In this document: piece by piece, positions 18,581 to 28,090 of the stretch
How the letters are laid out: every line of letters starts with the position of its first letter
Numbering within the stretch: the first letter of the stretch is position 1
Source of the DNA: Methanococcoides sp.
GTDB lineage: Archaea; Halobacteriota; Methanosarcinia; Methanosarcinales; Methanosarcinaceae
Direction: 5' to 3'
NCBI GenBank assembly: GCA_021108275.1
Contig: JAIORD010000005.1
Coordinates: 124,001-188,000 of the forward strand
DNA length: 64,000 bases
Made by a program: the position numbers and the translations under genes
The notes under the pieces: generated by a model
What the model was told of the DNA's origin: nothing
Database searches by the model: none
What the model saw: the letters and a program-made list of their open reading frames with translations, nothing else

Positions 18581-18612
18581 GCAGGCATTTTAAAAAATCA
18601 TGCCTGCTCTTT
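18581..18612. terminator. Bidirectional terminator-like hairpin between usp and thiDN
   Basis: GCAGGCAT (18581-18588) pairs with ATGCCTGC (18600-18607). TCTTTT follows on the plus strand, and a long T-rich run follows on the minus strand (AAAAAAAATTATAAA read backwards). The genes are convergent, and the thiDN stop lies inside the structure. Confidence 0.55.
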
Positions 18613-19947
18613 TGTAAGACGTGCTGCGATCTCCAGAGCGATTCCTGCCACTTCCACTGCATCCCTTCCGAGTACACGGACCATTGGTTCCTTGCCCACA
18701 CCGCCTTCATCATAAATGATGACAGGCACACGACCATACGAGTCGATGGCATAGGTCACGCCCCAATCCATGGTGTGTGTGTCCTCAGGCTCTTCCTGAC
18801 GACTGAAAGATGATATGGTAAGCCCCATGTCCTCACAGATGGCAAGCACGTTCTTAGAATAGGAGATATTCACTGATGCACGCATACTGGGATCGAACTC
18901 CATCGCAGCCAATACTATACGTGCCACATGGCTGCTTGCCCCCATGCTGACACATCCTACGACCTTGGGTTTGCCCTGAAGCTTCACGATCCTTCCGTTC
19001 ACTGCAGCTACGTCCTTCACTTCCCGGGCATGAGGTATTGCCATGGCGATATTACAACCGACCTCTGCAACAAGGCTGGCGAAGTTAACATCATCTTCCA
19101 GCATCCTGACAGCTTCCTCAGTGTTCCTCAACACGCTTTCTTTTGCTGCCATTGTATGGAGATATCCCATCTGGTTCACAGGACCCACGCCTTTGCCTAT
19201 GTTCTTGCTCAGAAGGATTCCGTATTCTACGAACTCCTTGGCACCAATTGCGGCATCCTGAAGGGAATAGCCCCTTGCAAGATAGGCTGTTAGCGCTGAT
19301 GAATAAGTGCAGCCTGAACCATGGGTGCCACCTTCGATCAATTTGCCAGATACCTCTGTGAACTCATCAGTAACTGAATCGTAGACAATGTCCACCCCAT
19401 CGGAATGACCGCCAGTGATGATAACTGCCTTCAACCCGAGGGAAGCTATGGCTTTTGCAGCTTCCATGGCATCCTCACGGGTAGTGATGGACATACCTGA
19501 AAGGGTCTCTGCTTCGCTGATGTTAGGAGTTACAGCATAGCTTATGGGCAAGAGTTCATCTTTAAGGATAGATACAGCATCCTGTTCGAGAAGATCTCCA
19601 CCTGCCTCTGCGGCCATCACAGGATCAACGACAACTTTAAGGTCATACTTTTTCACACGATCTGCAACTGCCCTGACAATATCGGCAGATGAAAGCATAC
19701 CGGTCTTTGCCCACCTGACGTCCATATCAGTGCATACTGCATCCATCTGGTCAGATACCACGGTTGGAGGTAGCTCATAAGCACTCTGAACGCCTGTGGT
19801 GTTCTGTGAGGTCACTGAGGTGATGGCACATGCTCCATGCACATACAGGGAAGAAAGGGTCTTGATATCAGCTTCAATGCCTGCACCACCGCCAGAGTCA
19901 GAACCGGCGATGGTCAATACAACGGGAATGATCTCCATCTCATCCAT
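18598..19947 (-). CDS. thiDN: Bifunctional HMP/HMP-P kinase and thiamine-phosphate synthase (ThiD-ThiN)
   Basis: A 449-residue fusion. The N-terminal ribokinase-fold ThiD domain (to about 255) phosphorylates hydroxymethylpyrimidine twice, with the AGSDSGGGAGIEADIKT start and the GGTHGSGCTYSSALTA anion hole. The C-terminal ThiN domain (about 275-445) is the archaeal replacement for ThiE and couples HMP-PP to the thiazole phosphate. Start chosen at MDEMEIIPVVLT (19947), where GAAGG lies 7 bases upstream; an in-frame Met at 19968 is possible. ThiL, the next enzyme of the pathway, is encoded at 61.4-62.4 kb. Confidence 0.93.
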   Translation of the reverse strand: MDEMEIIPVVLTIAGSDSGGGAGIEADIKTLSSLYVHGACAITSVTSQNTTGVQSAYELPPTVVSDQMDAVCTDMDVRWAKTGMLSSADIVRAVADRVKKYDLKVVVDPVMAAEAGGDLLEQDAVSILKDELLPISYAVTPNISEAETLSGMSITTREDAMEAAKAIASLGLKAVIITGGHSDGVDIVYDSVTDEFTEVSGKLIEGGTHGSGCTYSSALTAYLARGYSLQDAAIGAKEFVEYGILLSKNIGKGVGPVNQMGYLHTMAAKESVLRNTEEAVRMLEDDVNFASLVAEVGCNIAMAIPHAREVKDVAAVNGRIVKLQGKPKVVGCVSMGASSHVARIVLAAMEFDPSMRASVNISYSKNVLAICEDMGLTISSFSRQEEPEDTHTMDWGVTYAIDSYGRVPVIIYDEGGVGKEPMVRVLGRDAVEVAGIALEIAARLTKEQA

Positions 19948-20174
19948 ATTTAAGCCTTCTCTTATCATAAGGTATAGGATTGAACTTTTTGGATAAAAAA
20001 CAAGTGGTTATTTAGAAGTGTAATTAGCAACTCGATGAGGAGGAATGATATATGACCTCAACTATAATAGGTTTGAAATGATATTGCATATTTCGATAGG
20101 TTTATATATTGTATTTACAACATTGGAGCTTCAAGTTAAGAACTAAACGCTTATCAAGTTCAAATACAACATAA

Positions 20175-20438
<264 letters not shown>

Positions 20439-20554
20439 CCTATATGAACAATAGATGCGTCAGGAGAAATCCACGGATATAACGATTACAATTTACCAGC
20501 AGTAGAGATAGGCTGCAAAATACATATTATATAATACAAAAGGGTGATTAAAAG

Positions 20555-20725
20555 ATGTCAAAAGGTACTCCATCAATGGGTAAGAGGCAGAAACGCACAC
20601 ATGCAAAATGCAGACGCTGTGGAAGCGTTTCACTCAACATCCATACAAAACAGTGTACGTCATGCGGATTCGGAAAAACATCACGCATGCGAAGCTACCA
20701 GTGGCAAAGAAAGTGCAAATTCTAA
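20555..20725 (+). CDS. rpl37e: Ribosomal protein eL37 (L37e)
   Basis: A 56-residue zinc-binding large-subunit protein. It starts [19 protein letters not shown] and has the four zinc cysteines as CRRCG and CTSCGFG, ending [10 protein letters not shown]. The upstream AAGGGTGA is the ribosome-binding site. A longer frame overlaps it in another phase and is a shadow. It sits between lsm and purF, the usual archaeal arrangement. Confidence 0.96.
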   Translation: MSKGTPSMGKRQKRTHAKCRRCGSVSLNIHTKQCTSCGFGKTSRMRSYQWQRKCKF

Positions 20726-20750
20726 TTGAATTTACTCATTTGGAGCACAA

Positions 20751-22139
20751 ATGAAAGAAGAATGTGGTGTTGTCGGCGTATTGATGCACACAGCTCATGC
20801 GAAGGCAAAACCCGCTTCACTCCAAATATATTATGCACTCTATGCTTTGCAGCATAGGGGACAGGAATCCACAGGAATTACGGTAAAGAACGGTGATAAA
20901 CTCAAGTCCATCAAGGGCATGGGTCTTGTCCCGGAAGTATATTCCAAGGATGAACTGTTGAAACTCGAAGGTAGGCTCGGTGTCGGACATGTTCGATATT
21001 CGACCACCGGAGATTCTAACATAGTCAACTGCCAGCCTTTAATGGTGAACTACAAGAATGGAAATCTTGCAATTGCGCATAATGGAAATCTTGTGAACGG
21101 ACAGGAACTTCGGGATGAGCTGGAATCCGAAGGACGCATTTTTATAACTAGTTCTGACACAGAGGTCATAGCTCACCTTCTTGTCAAAGCATTGCTAATA
21201 CACGACCCCCTTGAATCCATCAAGGAAGTTATGTCAATGCTCAAAGGTTCATATTCACTCGCCATTATGATCGATGATCGACTTTTCGCTGTGAGGGACC
21301 CACTGGGATTCAAACCACTATGCGTAGGAGAGATCGACGGCGGATATGTAGTTGCATCGGAAAGTGTTGCCATCGACACACTCAACGGTAAATTGACAAG
21401 GGATGTCAAAGCCGGAGAGGTCGTTGAGATAACGAAAAATGGTTTTGAAGGCCATCAGATGTTAACTGAAAAGAACTGTGCTCACTGTGTTTTTGAGTAC
21501 ATCTATTTTGCAAGGCCGGATTCCATCATTGATGGTCAGCTTGTTTACAAGGTTCGCGAGCAGATAGGCAGAGAACTTGCAAAAGAGCACCCGGTGGATG
21601 CGGATATTGTATCCCCCGTACCAGACTCCGGGATCACCTCTGCAATAGGTTATTCTGATGAGTCAGGCATCAATTATCGGGAAGGATTGATGAAGAACCG
21701 TTACATAGGACGCACTTTCATCCTCCCGGGACAGGAGATGAGGGAAACAGCGGTTCGTCTTAAGATGAACACAATAGCTGAGAACCTCAGGAATAGAAAG
21801 GTCATCATCCTCGATGACAGCATTGTTCGCGGTACAACATCCAGACGCATAATCGAGATGGTACGTAACGCAGGTGCAAAAGAGGTACATGCAAGGATAG
21901 GAAGCCCTGCCATTATCGCACCATGCTACATGGGCATCGATATGGCTTCAAGGGAAGAGCTCATTGCCGCTAAAAAACCTCTCATTGATGTGAAAAATGC
22001 CATCACAGCAGATTCACTCGGATACCTCAGCATAGAAGGCCTTATCAAATCAATAGGTATTCACAGGGACGAACTTTGTCTGGGATGCCTTACAGAACGA
22101 TATCCTATAAAGATAGTTGGCGAAGAGTGTTCTCGCTAA
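20751..22139 (+). CDS. purF: Amidophosphoribosyltransferase (PurF)
   Basis: Catalyses the first committed step of purine synthesis, from PRPP and glutamine to phosphoribosylamine. A four-residue propeptide (MKEE) precedes Cys5, the N-terminal nucleophile after processing. The glutaminase domain runs to about 230 (HRGQESTGI, GHVRYSTTG). The phosphoribosyltransferase domain has the PRPP motif VIILDDSIVRGTTSR. Two further cysteines near the C-terminus (LCLGC) and one near ENCAHC could bind a 4Fe-4S cluster as in Bacillus-type PurF. It follows rpl37e by 25 bases. Confidence 0.95.
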   Translation: MKEECGVVGVLMHTAHAKAKPASLQIYYALYALQHRGQESTGITVKNGDKLKSIKGMGLVPEVYSKDELLKLEGRLGVGHVRYSTTGDSNIVNCQPLMVNYKNGNLAIAHNGNLVNGQELRDELESEGRIFITSSDTEVIAHLLVKALLIHDPLESIKEVMSMLKGSYSLAIMIDDRLFAVRDPLGFKPLCVGEIDGGYVVASESVAIDTLNGKLTRDVKAGEVVEITKNGFEGHQMLTEKNCAHCVFEYIYFARPDSIIDGQLVYKVREQIGRELAKEHPVDADIVSPVPDSGITSAIGYSDESGINYREGLMKNRYIGRTFILPGQEMRETAVRLKMNTIAENLRNRKVIILDDSIVRGTTSRRIIEMVRNAGAKEVHARIGSPAIIAPCYMGIDMASREELIAAKKPLIDVKNAITADSLGYLSIEGLIKSIGIHRDELCLGCLTERYPIKIVGEECSR

Positions 22140-22179
22140 CAGCTCAGGTCTGAAATATCAGAGAGCAACATCAATTAAT

Positions 22180-22680
22180 TCACATACTCTTTTTTTGGAA
22201 ATAGCTCTCAATCTGTAACCACAAATAGCCTATAATTATACCGAGCACAGCTCCTGCCATCACGTCAGAAGGGTAATGCACACCTGCAAACACACGACTT
22301 AAAGCCATTGCAATTGCACCTGACCAAATAAGAATACCATATTTTTTTGCTACCGGATGCAAGAACATAGCTGTTGCAAAGGCAGCTGTCGAATGTGCAC
22401 TTGGCATGGAATAGCCCGAGGCTTCCACAACAAATCGAACATCTTCCGGACGGGGTACCATTAACTGTGATTTTATCAATGCGACCACTCCAACCAGGAA
22501 AAACATCATCGAACAATAATAGAGAGCTTTCTCCTTTGAGATCGATATGAACAAAATAGCAGCTATCAATAGCCACAATATATCAGCCCCTGCCACTGAC
22601 AAAAATACCACAATGGGATCAAAACTGGCATACGAGTTCAGGATATGCAGTATCTGAGCATCCAGGGATGAGAACAACAT
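22180..22680 (-). CDS. PAP2-family membrane phosphatase
   Basis: A 166-residue integral membrane phosphatase of the PAP2/BcrC family, probably acting on an isoprenyl pyrophosphate or phospholipid phosphate. All three motifs are present: KSQLMVPRP, the PSAHST motif with its histidine, and [13 protein letters not shown] with the second histidine. Five hydrophobic segments are visible. I start at ATG 22680 because the open frame upstream runs into the divergent hyuA gene. A weak TATA-like TTTATCTATACA lies just upstream. Undecaprenyl/dolichyl pyrophosphate recycling is a possible role. Confidence 0.85.
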   Translation of the reverse strand: MLFSSLDAQILHILNSYASFDPIVVFLSVAGADILWLLIAAILFISISKEKALYYCSMMFFLVGVVALIKSQLMVPRPEDVRFVVEASGYSMPSAHSTAAFATAMFLHPVAKKYGILIWSGAIAMALSRVFAGVHYPSDVMAGAVLGIIIGYLWLQIESYFQKKSM

Positions 22681-22735
22681 AAATAATTGTAGGGGCTGTA
22701 TAGATAAACATTTTTGCAAGATACCGAGGTTGAAC

Positions 22736-24817
22736 ATGTCCGTAAAAAACAGATGGCAATTCTGGATAGATAGGGGAGGAACATTTACAGACGTTATTGG
22801 CAGATCTCCCGAGGGAGAGACCATCACCCATAAACTACTCTCGGAAAACCCGGAACATTATGAAGATGCAGCAATTGAAGGGATACGCCAGATGCTTGAC
22901 CTCGGAGCAGATGAGCAATTGCCAACAAAGGACATTGAATGCATAAAGATGGGAACAACGGTAGGTACAAATGCACTTCTTGAAAGAAAAGGCGAGAACT
23001 TTGCCCTTGTAGTAACCAAAGGGTTCAGAGATGCCCTAAGAATAGGATACCAGAATCGCCCGGAAATATTTGCACTTGATATCAAGCTCCCCGAAGTTCT
23101 ATATGAAAGCGTTATAGAAGCTGAAGAGCGCTACAACTCCAGGGGTGAAGAGCTGGCACCCCTTAATGAGGACAGATTAAGGAGAGACCTTAAAGAACTT
23201 CATGATTCTGGAATATATTCTATTGCAGTAACTCTTATGCACTCTTATCGCTACCCGGAGCATGAACTTGCTGTTGAAAGGATTGCAAAGGAGATAGGAT
23301 TCACACATATTTCCCTGTCCCACAAGATCAGCCCCCTTATAAAAATAATAGGACGCGGGGAAACGACCATGGTGGACGGGTACCTTTCACCCGTATTAAA
23401 GCGCTATGTTGACAGGATACATTCAGTATTGCGATCCAATGGAGATGAAACCAGCCTTTTGTTCATGCAATCCAACGGAGGGCTGACACAGGCGACCTCT
23501 TTCAGAGGCAAGGACAGCATCCTGTCAGGTCCTGCCGGAGGTATCGTGGGGGCGGCAACCGTATCAGAGGTTGCCGGATTCAAGGAGATCATAAGTTTCG
23601 ATATGGGCGGGACTTCCACGGACGTAGCACACTATAACGGGGAATATGAACGCTCATTTGAGAATGAGATCGATGGAATACACCTCTATTCCCCGATGAT
23701 GCACATCCACACGGTCGCCGCAGGTGGCGGGTCTATACTGCACTATGAAAATGGAAGATTCCAGGTCGGACCAGATTCTGCAGGATCAGAACCCGGACCT
23801 GCATGCTACAGGAAAGGCGGACCTCTGACAGTCACTGATTGTAATGTGATGCTCTCAAAAGTAATCCCAGAATATTTCCCACAGGTTTTCGGGGATTCAG
23901 GCACATTGCCCCTCGATACAGGAACTGTTCACTCAAGGTTTGAGGAAATGGCATCGGAGGTCTCGGAAGGATCAGGCAAGAGCAGATCCCCTGAAGAAGT
24001 GGCAGAGGGATTTTTGACAGTCGCTGTCGAGAACATGGGAAATGCCATCAAGAAAATATCAACACAGAGAGGATACGATCTTAAAAGTTATACACTCTGT
24101 TGTTTCGGAGGAGCTGGTGCACAACATGCCTGCCTTGTCGCGGATTCACTGGGAATGAGCACGATCTTCATCCACCCATATGCAGGGGTCCTTTCAGCAT
24201 ATGGCATGGGACTGGCAGACCAGAGAATGATACTTGAAAGGTCCGCGGAAAAAGACCTGAATACCGACACCATAGAGCAAATGCGAGAACTGTTCACTGA
24301 AATGGAAACTGAAGGATATCAGTCAATGCGGGAGCAGGGTGTCTCATCTGACAGGCTCATCGCTAAAAAGAAAGTGCATGTGAGATACAGCGGCACGGAC
24401 ACTCCGCTGGAGATAGAGTTCGGAAGTACGAAGGACATAACAACAAGATTCTTTGAGGCCCACAGGAAGCGTTTTGGTTTTGTAATGGAAAAGGAACTTG
24501 TGGTTTCCGCAGCATCCGTGGAGATGATCGGAGCAAATGAGGTCCATGTGGAAAGCAAGGAGATGGAAACTTCCGAGAATGACTCAGGACCATGCGGAAC
24601 GGTACAGATGTACACCGATGGAAGATACCAGACTGCAAATGTCTACGAACGCTACTGTTTAAATACAGAACATTCTGTAACAGGCCCAGCTCTTATCATT
24701 GAAGATAATACTACGATAATTGTGGAACCACTGTGGAAAGCGGACATAGATGCTCAAGGCCATATCATCCTCACGCGCACAGCACCTCCAAAGGAGCATG
24801 TTGCCCTCGGCACATAG
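22736..24817 (+). CDS. hyuA: N-methylhydantoinase A/5-oxoprolinase subunit A (HyuA), ends in TAG
   Basis: The ATP-binding half of the hydantoinase/5-oxoprolinase family, which hydrolyses cyclic amides with ATP. The 693-residue protein opens with [13 protein letters not shown], has [16 protein letters not shown] near 76 and the actin-fold phosphate loop [13 protein letters not shown] near 290. ATG 22736 follows a GAGGT ribosome-binding site; an in-frame TTG at 22730 is too close. The frame ends in TAG at 24815-24817, one of only two TAG ends in the window. It continues open through IDPI into hyuB, so a pyrrolysine-containing fusion is possible (see findings). Confidence 0.9.
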   Translation: MSVKNRWQFWIDRGGTFTDVIGRSPEGETITHKLLSENPEHYEDAAIEGIRQMLDLGADEQLPTKDIECIKMGTTVGTNALLERKGENFALVVTKGFRDALRIGYQNRPEIFALDIKLPEVLYESVIEAEERYNSRGEELAPLNEDRLRRDLKELHDSGIYSIAVTLMHSYRYPEHELAVERIAKEIGFTHISLSHKISPLIKIIGRGETTMVDGYLSPVLKRYVDRIHSVLRSNGDETSLLFMQSNGGLTQATSFRGKDSILSGPAGGIVGAATVSEVAGFKEIISFDMGGTSTDVAHYNGEYERSFENEIDGIHLYSPMMHIHTVAAGGGSILHYENGRFQVGPDSAGSEPGPACYRKGGPLTVTDCNVMLSKVIPEYFPQVFGDSGTLPLDTGTVHSRFEEMASEVSEGSGKSRSPEEVAEGFLTVAVENMGNAIKKISTQRGYDLKSYTLCCFGGAGAQHACLVADSLGMSTIFIHPYAGVLSAYGMGLADQRMILERSAEKDLNTDTIEQMRELFTEMETEGYQSMREQGVSSDRLIAKKKVHVRYSGTDTPLEIEFGSTKDITTRFFEAHRKRFGFVMEKELVVSAASVEMIGANEVHVESKEMETSENDSGPCGTVQMYTDGRYQTANVYERYCLNTEHSVTGPALIIEDNTTIIVEPLWKADIDAQGHIILTRTAPPKEHVALGT

Positions 24818-24829
24818 ATCGATCCCATC

Positions 24830-26347
24830 ATGCTTGAAGTGTTCAACAACCGGTTCATGTCAATTGCGCAGCAGATGGGATATAGCCTTCAAAATACCGC
24901 ATATTCGGTCAATATAAAAGAGAGGCTTGATTTTTCCTGTGCTATCTTCGACCAGAAAGGAAATCTCATCGCCAACGCTCCCCACATACCGGTACACCTC
25001 GGATCGATGGAAGAATCCATCAAAGCGGTGATAGGGAACAGAAAGGGGAGAATGAATGAAAAGGATGCATATATGCTGAACTCTCCGTATGCCGGCGGCA
25101 CACACCTTCCCGATATCACTGTAGTATCCCCGGTATTCTGCGGCTGCGATGAAGTGCAGTTCTATGTTGCATCAAGAGGTCACCATGCCGATATCGGAGG
25201 GATAAGCCCGGGTTCGATGCCACCCAAGAGCAGGTCCATCTTTGAGGAGGGGATATTGATAGATGATATCAAACTCATGGACAGGGGACATTTCAGGGAG
25301 AGTGAAGTTACCGAACTCCTGACCAGTGGTGAGCATCCAGTACGCAATCACCACCAGAATATCGCTGACCTCAGGGCACAGGTAGCTGCGAATGAAAAAG
25401 GCATACAGCAACTCGAACAGATGGTGGAGAAATATTCGCTGCCAACGGTAATGGCATATATGCAACATGTGCAGGATAACGCCGAAGAAGCTGTAAGGAA
25501 GGTCATCGAGGTCCTGCATGATGGAGAATTCACTTACAAACTTGATGATGACAGCCAGATCCACGCAAGTATCAGGATAGATAAGAACGAACGGTCAGCA
25601 ACTATTGACCTTACAGGAACGTCACCGCAGCAGGATAATAATTTCAATGCACCTGCATCAGTATGTAAGGCTGCCGTACTCTACGTGTTTCGCACTCTTG
25701 TAAAGGACAATATCCCATTAAATGCAGGATGTCTGAAACCTCTCAATATAATAATACCACAAGGATGTTTACTGAACCCGTCCCACCCCGCAGCAGTTGC
25801 AGCAGGAAATGTGGAAACCTCACAGTATATAGTGGATACCCTCTATGGCGCACTGGGAATCATGGCAGCATCCCAGGGAACCATGAACAATTTTACCTTT
25901 GGGAACCAGGAATTCCAGTATTATGAGACCATCTGCGGCGGTTCAGGCGCAGGAGACGGATTCAATGGTACAGATGCCGTACAGACCCATATGACAAATT
26001 CCAGAATGACCGATCCCGAAGTCCTTGAATTGCGTTTTCCGGTACTCCTTGAAGAATACTCTATAAGGAAAGGAAGCGGAGGGAAAGGAGAATACTGCGG
26101 AGGAAATGGCGTTTTCCGTAAAGTGCGATTCCTTGAGGAAATGAAAGCAGCAATAATATCCTCGCACCGGAAATATCCACCCTTTGGTTCGAACGGCGGC
26201 TCAGAAGCGGAATGTGGTAAGAATATGGTGGTCAGGAAGGACGGAAGGGTACAGGAGCTGGAACCAACCGCTGAAGTGGATATGGAAGAGGGGGACGTGT
26301 TCGTGATAGAAACTCCGGGTGGCGGCGGTTTTGGTAAAAGGGAATGA
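24830..26347 (+). CDS. hyuB: N-methylhydantoinase B/5-oxoprolinase subunit B (HyuB)
   Basis: The second half of the hydantoinase/5-oxoprolinase pair, 505 residues. Family markers are the start MLEVFNNRFMSIAQQMG, the segment SPYAGGTHLPDITV, RGHHADIGGISPGSMP and the glycine-rich end TPGGGGFGKRE. It is in the same frame as hyuA, five codons after the hyuA TAG. No ribosome-binding site is visible before ATG 24830, so translation must depend on hyuA, by coupling or by UAG readthrough. A decayed copy of its 3' end lies at 28021-28065. Confidence 0.9.
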   Translation: MLEVFNNRFMSIAQQMGYSLQNTAYSVNIKERLDFSCAIFDQKGNLIANAPHIPVHLGSMEESIKAVIGNRKGRMNEKDAYMLNSPYAGGTHLPDITVVSPVFCGCDEVQFYVASRGHHADIGGISPGSMPPKSRSIFEEGILIDDIKLMDRGHFRESEVTELLTSGEHPVRNHHQNIADLRAQVAANEKGIQQLEQMVEKYSLPTVMAYMQHVQDNAEEAVRKVIEVLHDGEFTYKLDDDSQIHASIRIDKNERSATIDLTGTSPQQDNNFNAPASVCKAAVLYVFRTLVKDNIPLNAGCLKPLNIIIPQGCLLNPSHPAAVAAGNVETSQYIVDTLYGALGIMAASQGTMNNFTFGNQEFQYYETICGGSGAGDGFNGTDAVQTHMTNSRMTDPEVLELRFPVLLEEYSIRKGSGGKGEYCGGNGVFRKVRFLEEMKAAIISSHRKYPPFGSNGGSEAECGKNMVVRKDGRVQELEPTAEVDMEEGDVFVIETPGGGGFGKRE

Positions 26348-26469
26348 AGCAGAATGCTAAAGGTGATGAGCCGTTTACTCTTAATGCTCGTGTCAGGGAG
26401 AGGATGGAGGGCTGAGATGAGAGTTTAAATATGAAGGATATGAGAAAAGTTATAAATTAGAGTATGGAA

Positions 26470-27588
26470 TTAATCAAAATTGTCTATACTATAGGCATTT
26501 GGGTTTTTAATCACCCAATTTTCTAAAAGCTCATGACCGAAATACATTTTTTTGTAGGGATCAGTACTTATCTCCCAGAATCCAAAAACATTATCTTTAC
26601 CTTTCATTTTTTTTAAGTCGAGTGTCCAATTTTTTTCAGCCATTTTTGCTGAAAGCATATTTTTATGGCCCTCGATATGAAGAACAAGTAATGGAAGGAA
26701 TTCATAAGTAAAATTTGCCCCTCCTATTTCAGAACTGTGACTTTTGAATCTTTCTCTGAGATTGCTAGTAAATCCAACGTAATAATTTGATTCTTCACAT
26801 CCTAGCACATAAACCCAATATTTTATTTCTGGACCATTTGGGGTGTTTTCAAAAAGTTCTTCTTTTGCCGTTGGAATTATATCTTCCCAAACAACTCGTA
26901 TATCAGGTTTGGAATTAATAAATTCTGTATAAGTTTTTATATAGGAACCATATTTTACCCTAATATCGTCCAAAAGTTCGATTTGCCCCATTTTTGCATC
27001 CATTTCGTTATCATAATACATTTCAAATTCAAGTTTTTTCGGTTTGTAACCTTTAGTAAAACTTCCCATATTTCCATTTTTGTGATCAGAATAAGTTTTT
27101 GCTAAATTTGTTGTCATTCCAATATATCGGGCATTTTTATTACAAAGTAAACTGTAAACTATAAATTTCCCATTTGAGTTAAGACTTAATTCTCTTTTAG
27201 ATGAATCTATATTTGAATTGGAGTCTAATTCTTTTTTAGATTGATTTAATAATGAAGATGTAAATTTATTCTCAGTTGAAAGCAGGCATTTTATATTGTT
27301 TTCCATCTCAAAATTAGAAACTTTTTTATAGCGTTTAGAATCCATTTTAACGTTGCATGGACCCATCACTTTAGATAATATATCATAAGCTATTACATTT
27401 AGAATCTCTGCTTTTTCAACTGAATTACTTTCACAAATTAGAACAATATCCAATGGAGCATATTCTTTAGTAAATGAAGGCCCTTTCCCATTTACCATTC
27501 TTTGTAAATAAACATCTAATTCCCTCTGTGTAAATCCAACCCAATACTTTTCAGACTCGCACTTAACAACATACACACTGTATTTCAT
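26470..27588 (-). CDS. Protein with three GIY-YIG nuclease-like domains
   Basis: A 372-residue protein built from three GIY-YIG-like units, by position about 3-75, 143-215 and 257-330. Each starts VYxxxC and continues to YxxG(F/M)T: VYVVKCESEKYWVGFT, VYSLLCNKNARYIGMT and VYVLGCEESNYYVGFT. Each keeps the later SFTK/NFTY and a downstream Glu (about E61, E203, E318). Unit 3 has the full Arg-rich helix (NLRERFKSH); unit 2 lacks the Arg and may be inactive. Units 1 and 2 are joined by a Ser/Asn-rich linker. The gene is much more AT-rich than its neighbours, suggesting recent transfer. Cellular role unknown. Confidence 0.82.
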   Translation of the reverse strand: MKYSVYVVKCESEKYWVGFTQRELDVYLQRMVNGKGPSFTKEYAPLDIVLICESNSVEKAEILNVIAYDILSKVMGPCNVKMDSKRYKKVSNFEMENNIKCLLSTENKFTSSLLNQSKKELDSNSNIDSSKRELSLNSNGKFIVYSLLCNKNARYIGMTTNLAKTYSDHKNGNMGSFTKGYKPKKLEFEMYYDNEMDAKMGQIELLDDIRVKYGSYIKTYTEFINSKPDIRVVWEDIIPTAKEELFENTPNGPEIKYWVYVLGCEESNYYVGFTSNLRERFKSHSSEIGGANFTYEFLPLLVLHIEGHKNMLSAKMAEKNWTLDLKKMKGKDNVFGFWEISTDPYKKMYFGHELLENWVIKNPNAYSIDNFD

Positions 27589-27597
27589 TAATTCCAC

Positions 27598-27965
27598 TCA
27601 ATTGCCCCCCAATTTAAACAAATCAATGAAATGTATATTTTAATTTTTTTGATAATATTAGCTATATTGCCAAATTCAATAAAAATATATATAGTTAAAG
27701 TTTAAAAAAGTTTTTATATAATGGCAGTAAGATATTATTTCAAACCGTTAAGCAGGACAATTATGCAGTATGCAGATCATCTTGAGCATAAGTTTGCTGG
27801 TGAGGTTGGAGTTCTGGAGAAAAAGCATGTTCGTGCTGTTTCTGTTATTATTAGATGGTTGAATTATGGTTGTTTGAATAATATACACATGCGCACAAAA
27901 AAATCGACTTCCCCATATCCCCAAGTTGCCATGCAAGAGAAGTAATCGAATCTTTGTATCTAATG
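27598..27965. other. AT-rich gap between the GIY-YIG gene and the dinB remnant
   Basis: The first 120 bases are extremely AT-rich and hold TATA-like runs on both strands (AAAAATATATATAG near 27685 and TTTTTATATAATG near 27711). These could drive the GIY-YIG gene leftward and something rightward. Apart from the doubtful 74-codon frame at 27721 nothing coding is seen. Confidence 0.5.
27721..27945 (+). CDS. Doubtful 74-residue frame in the accessory block
   Basis: A frame from ATG 27721 reads MAVRYYFKPLSRTIMQYADH and continues through a plausible amphipathic stretch to about residue 55. It then degrades into a low-complexity tail (RTKKSTSPYPQVAMQEK). No ribosome-binding site is present at the first ATG. 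It may be the broken 5' end of a longer mobile-element or restriction-type gene. I recognise no family, and it may not be expressed. Confidence 0.25.
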   Translation: MAVRYYFKPLSRTIMQYADHLEHKFAGEVGVLEKKHVRAVSVIIRWLNYGCLNNIHMRTKKSTSPYPQVAMQEK

Positions 27966-28024
27966 TCAAAAGGACTCAGCCAGCATTTTCTGACTTTTTT
28001 ATCCTACAAATTCCCCACATGCAC
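27966..28024 (-). pseudogene. Decayed copy of the 3' end of dinB
   Basis: Read on the minus strand this segment gives VHVGNL, then a TAG, a short frameshifted part, and SQKMLAESF with a TGA stop. The intact DinB ends VRVGNLHENKGQKTLAEFF. At DNA level, 27975-27993 matches 28891-28909 of dinB with one mismatch in 19 bases, and TTCCCCACA is also shared. It ends at about 28024, where similarity to the hyuB end begins. It is too short to encode anything functional. Confidence 0.75.
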
Positions 28025-28065
28025 TAGAAACTCCCAGTAGCTGTGGCTTCGGGAAAAAGGAATGA
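28021..28065 (+). pseudogene. Decayed copy of the 3' end of hyuB
   Basis: These 45 bases translate as ALETPSSCGFGKKE and a TGA stop, against VIETPGGGGFGKRE-stop for the last codons of intact hyuB (26303-26347). By direct comparison 33 of 45 bases agree, and the sequence after the stop (ATGAAGCCATTTATTCT) also resembles that after hyuB (ATGAGCCGTTTACTCT). It abuts the dinB remnant back to back. Confidence 0.75.
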
Positions 28066-28090
28066 AGTGAAAGGATGAAGCCATTTATTC

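Noticed and set aside
20052-20081. Nine-codon frame (MTSTIIGLK) after a strong GAGGAGG site upstream of lsm
   Set aside because: It lies upstream of the likely lsm TATA box, so it would not be in the lsm leader; too short to support as a gene.
20544-20729. 61-codon plus-strand frame over rpl37e
   Set aside because: It is a frame-shifted shadow of the L37e gene, which has all four zinc cysteines in the other frame.
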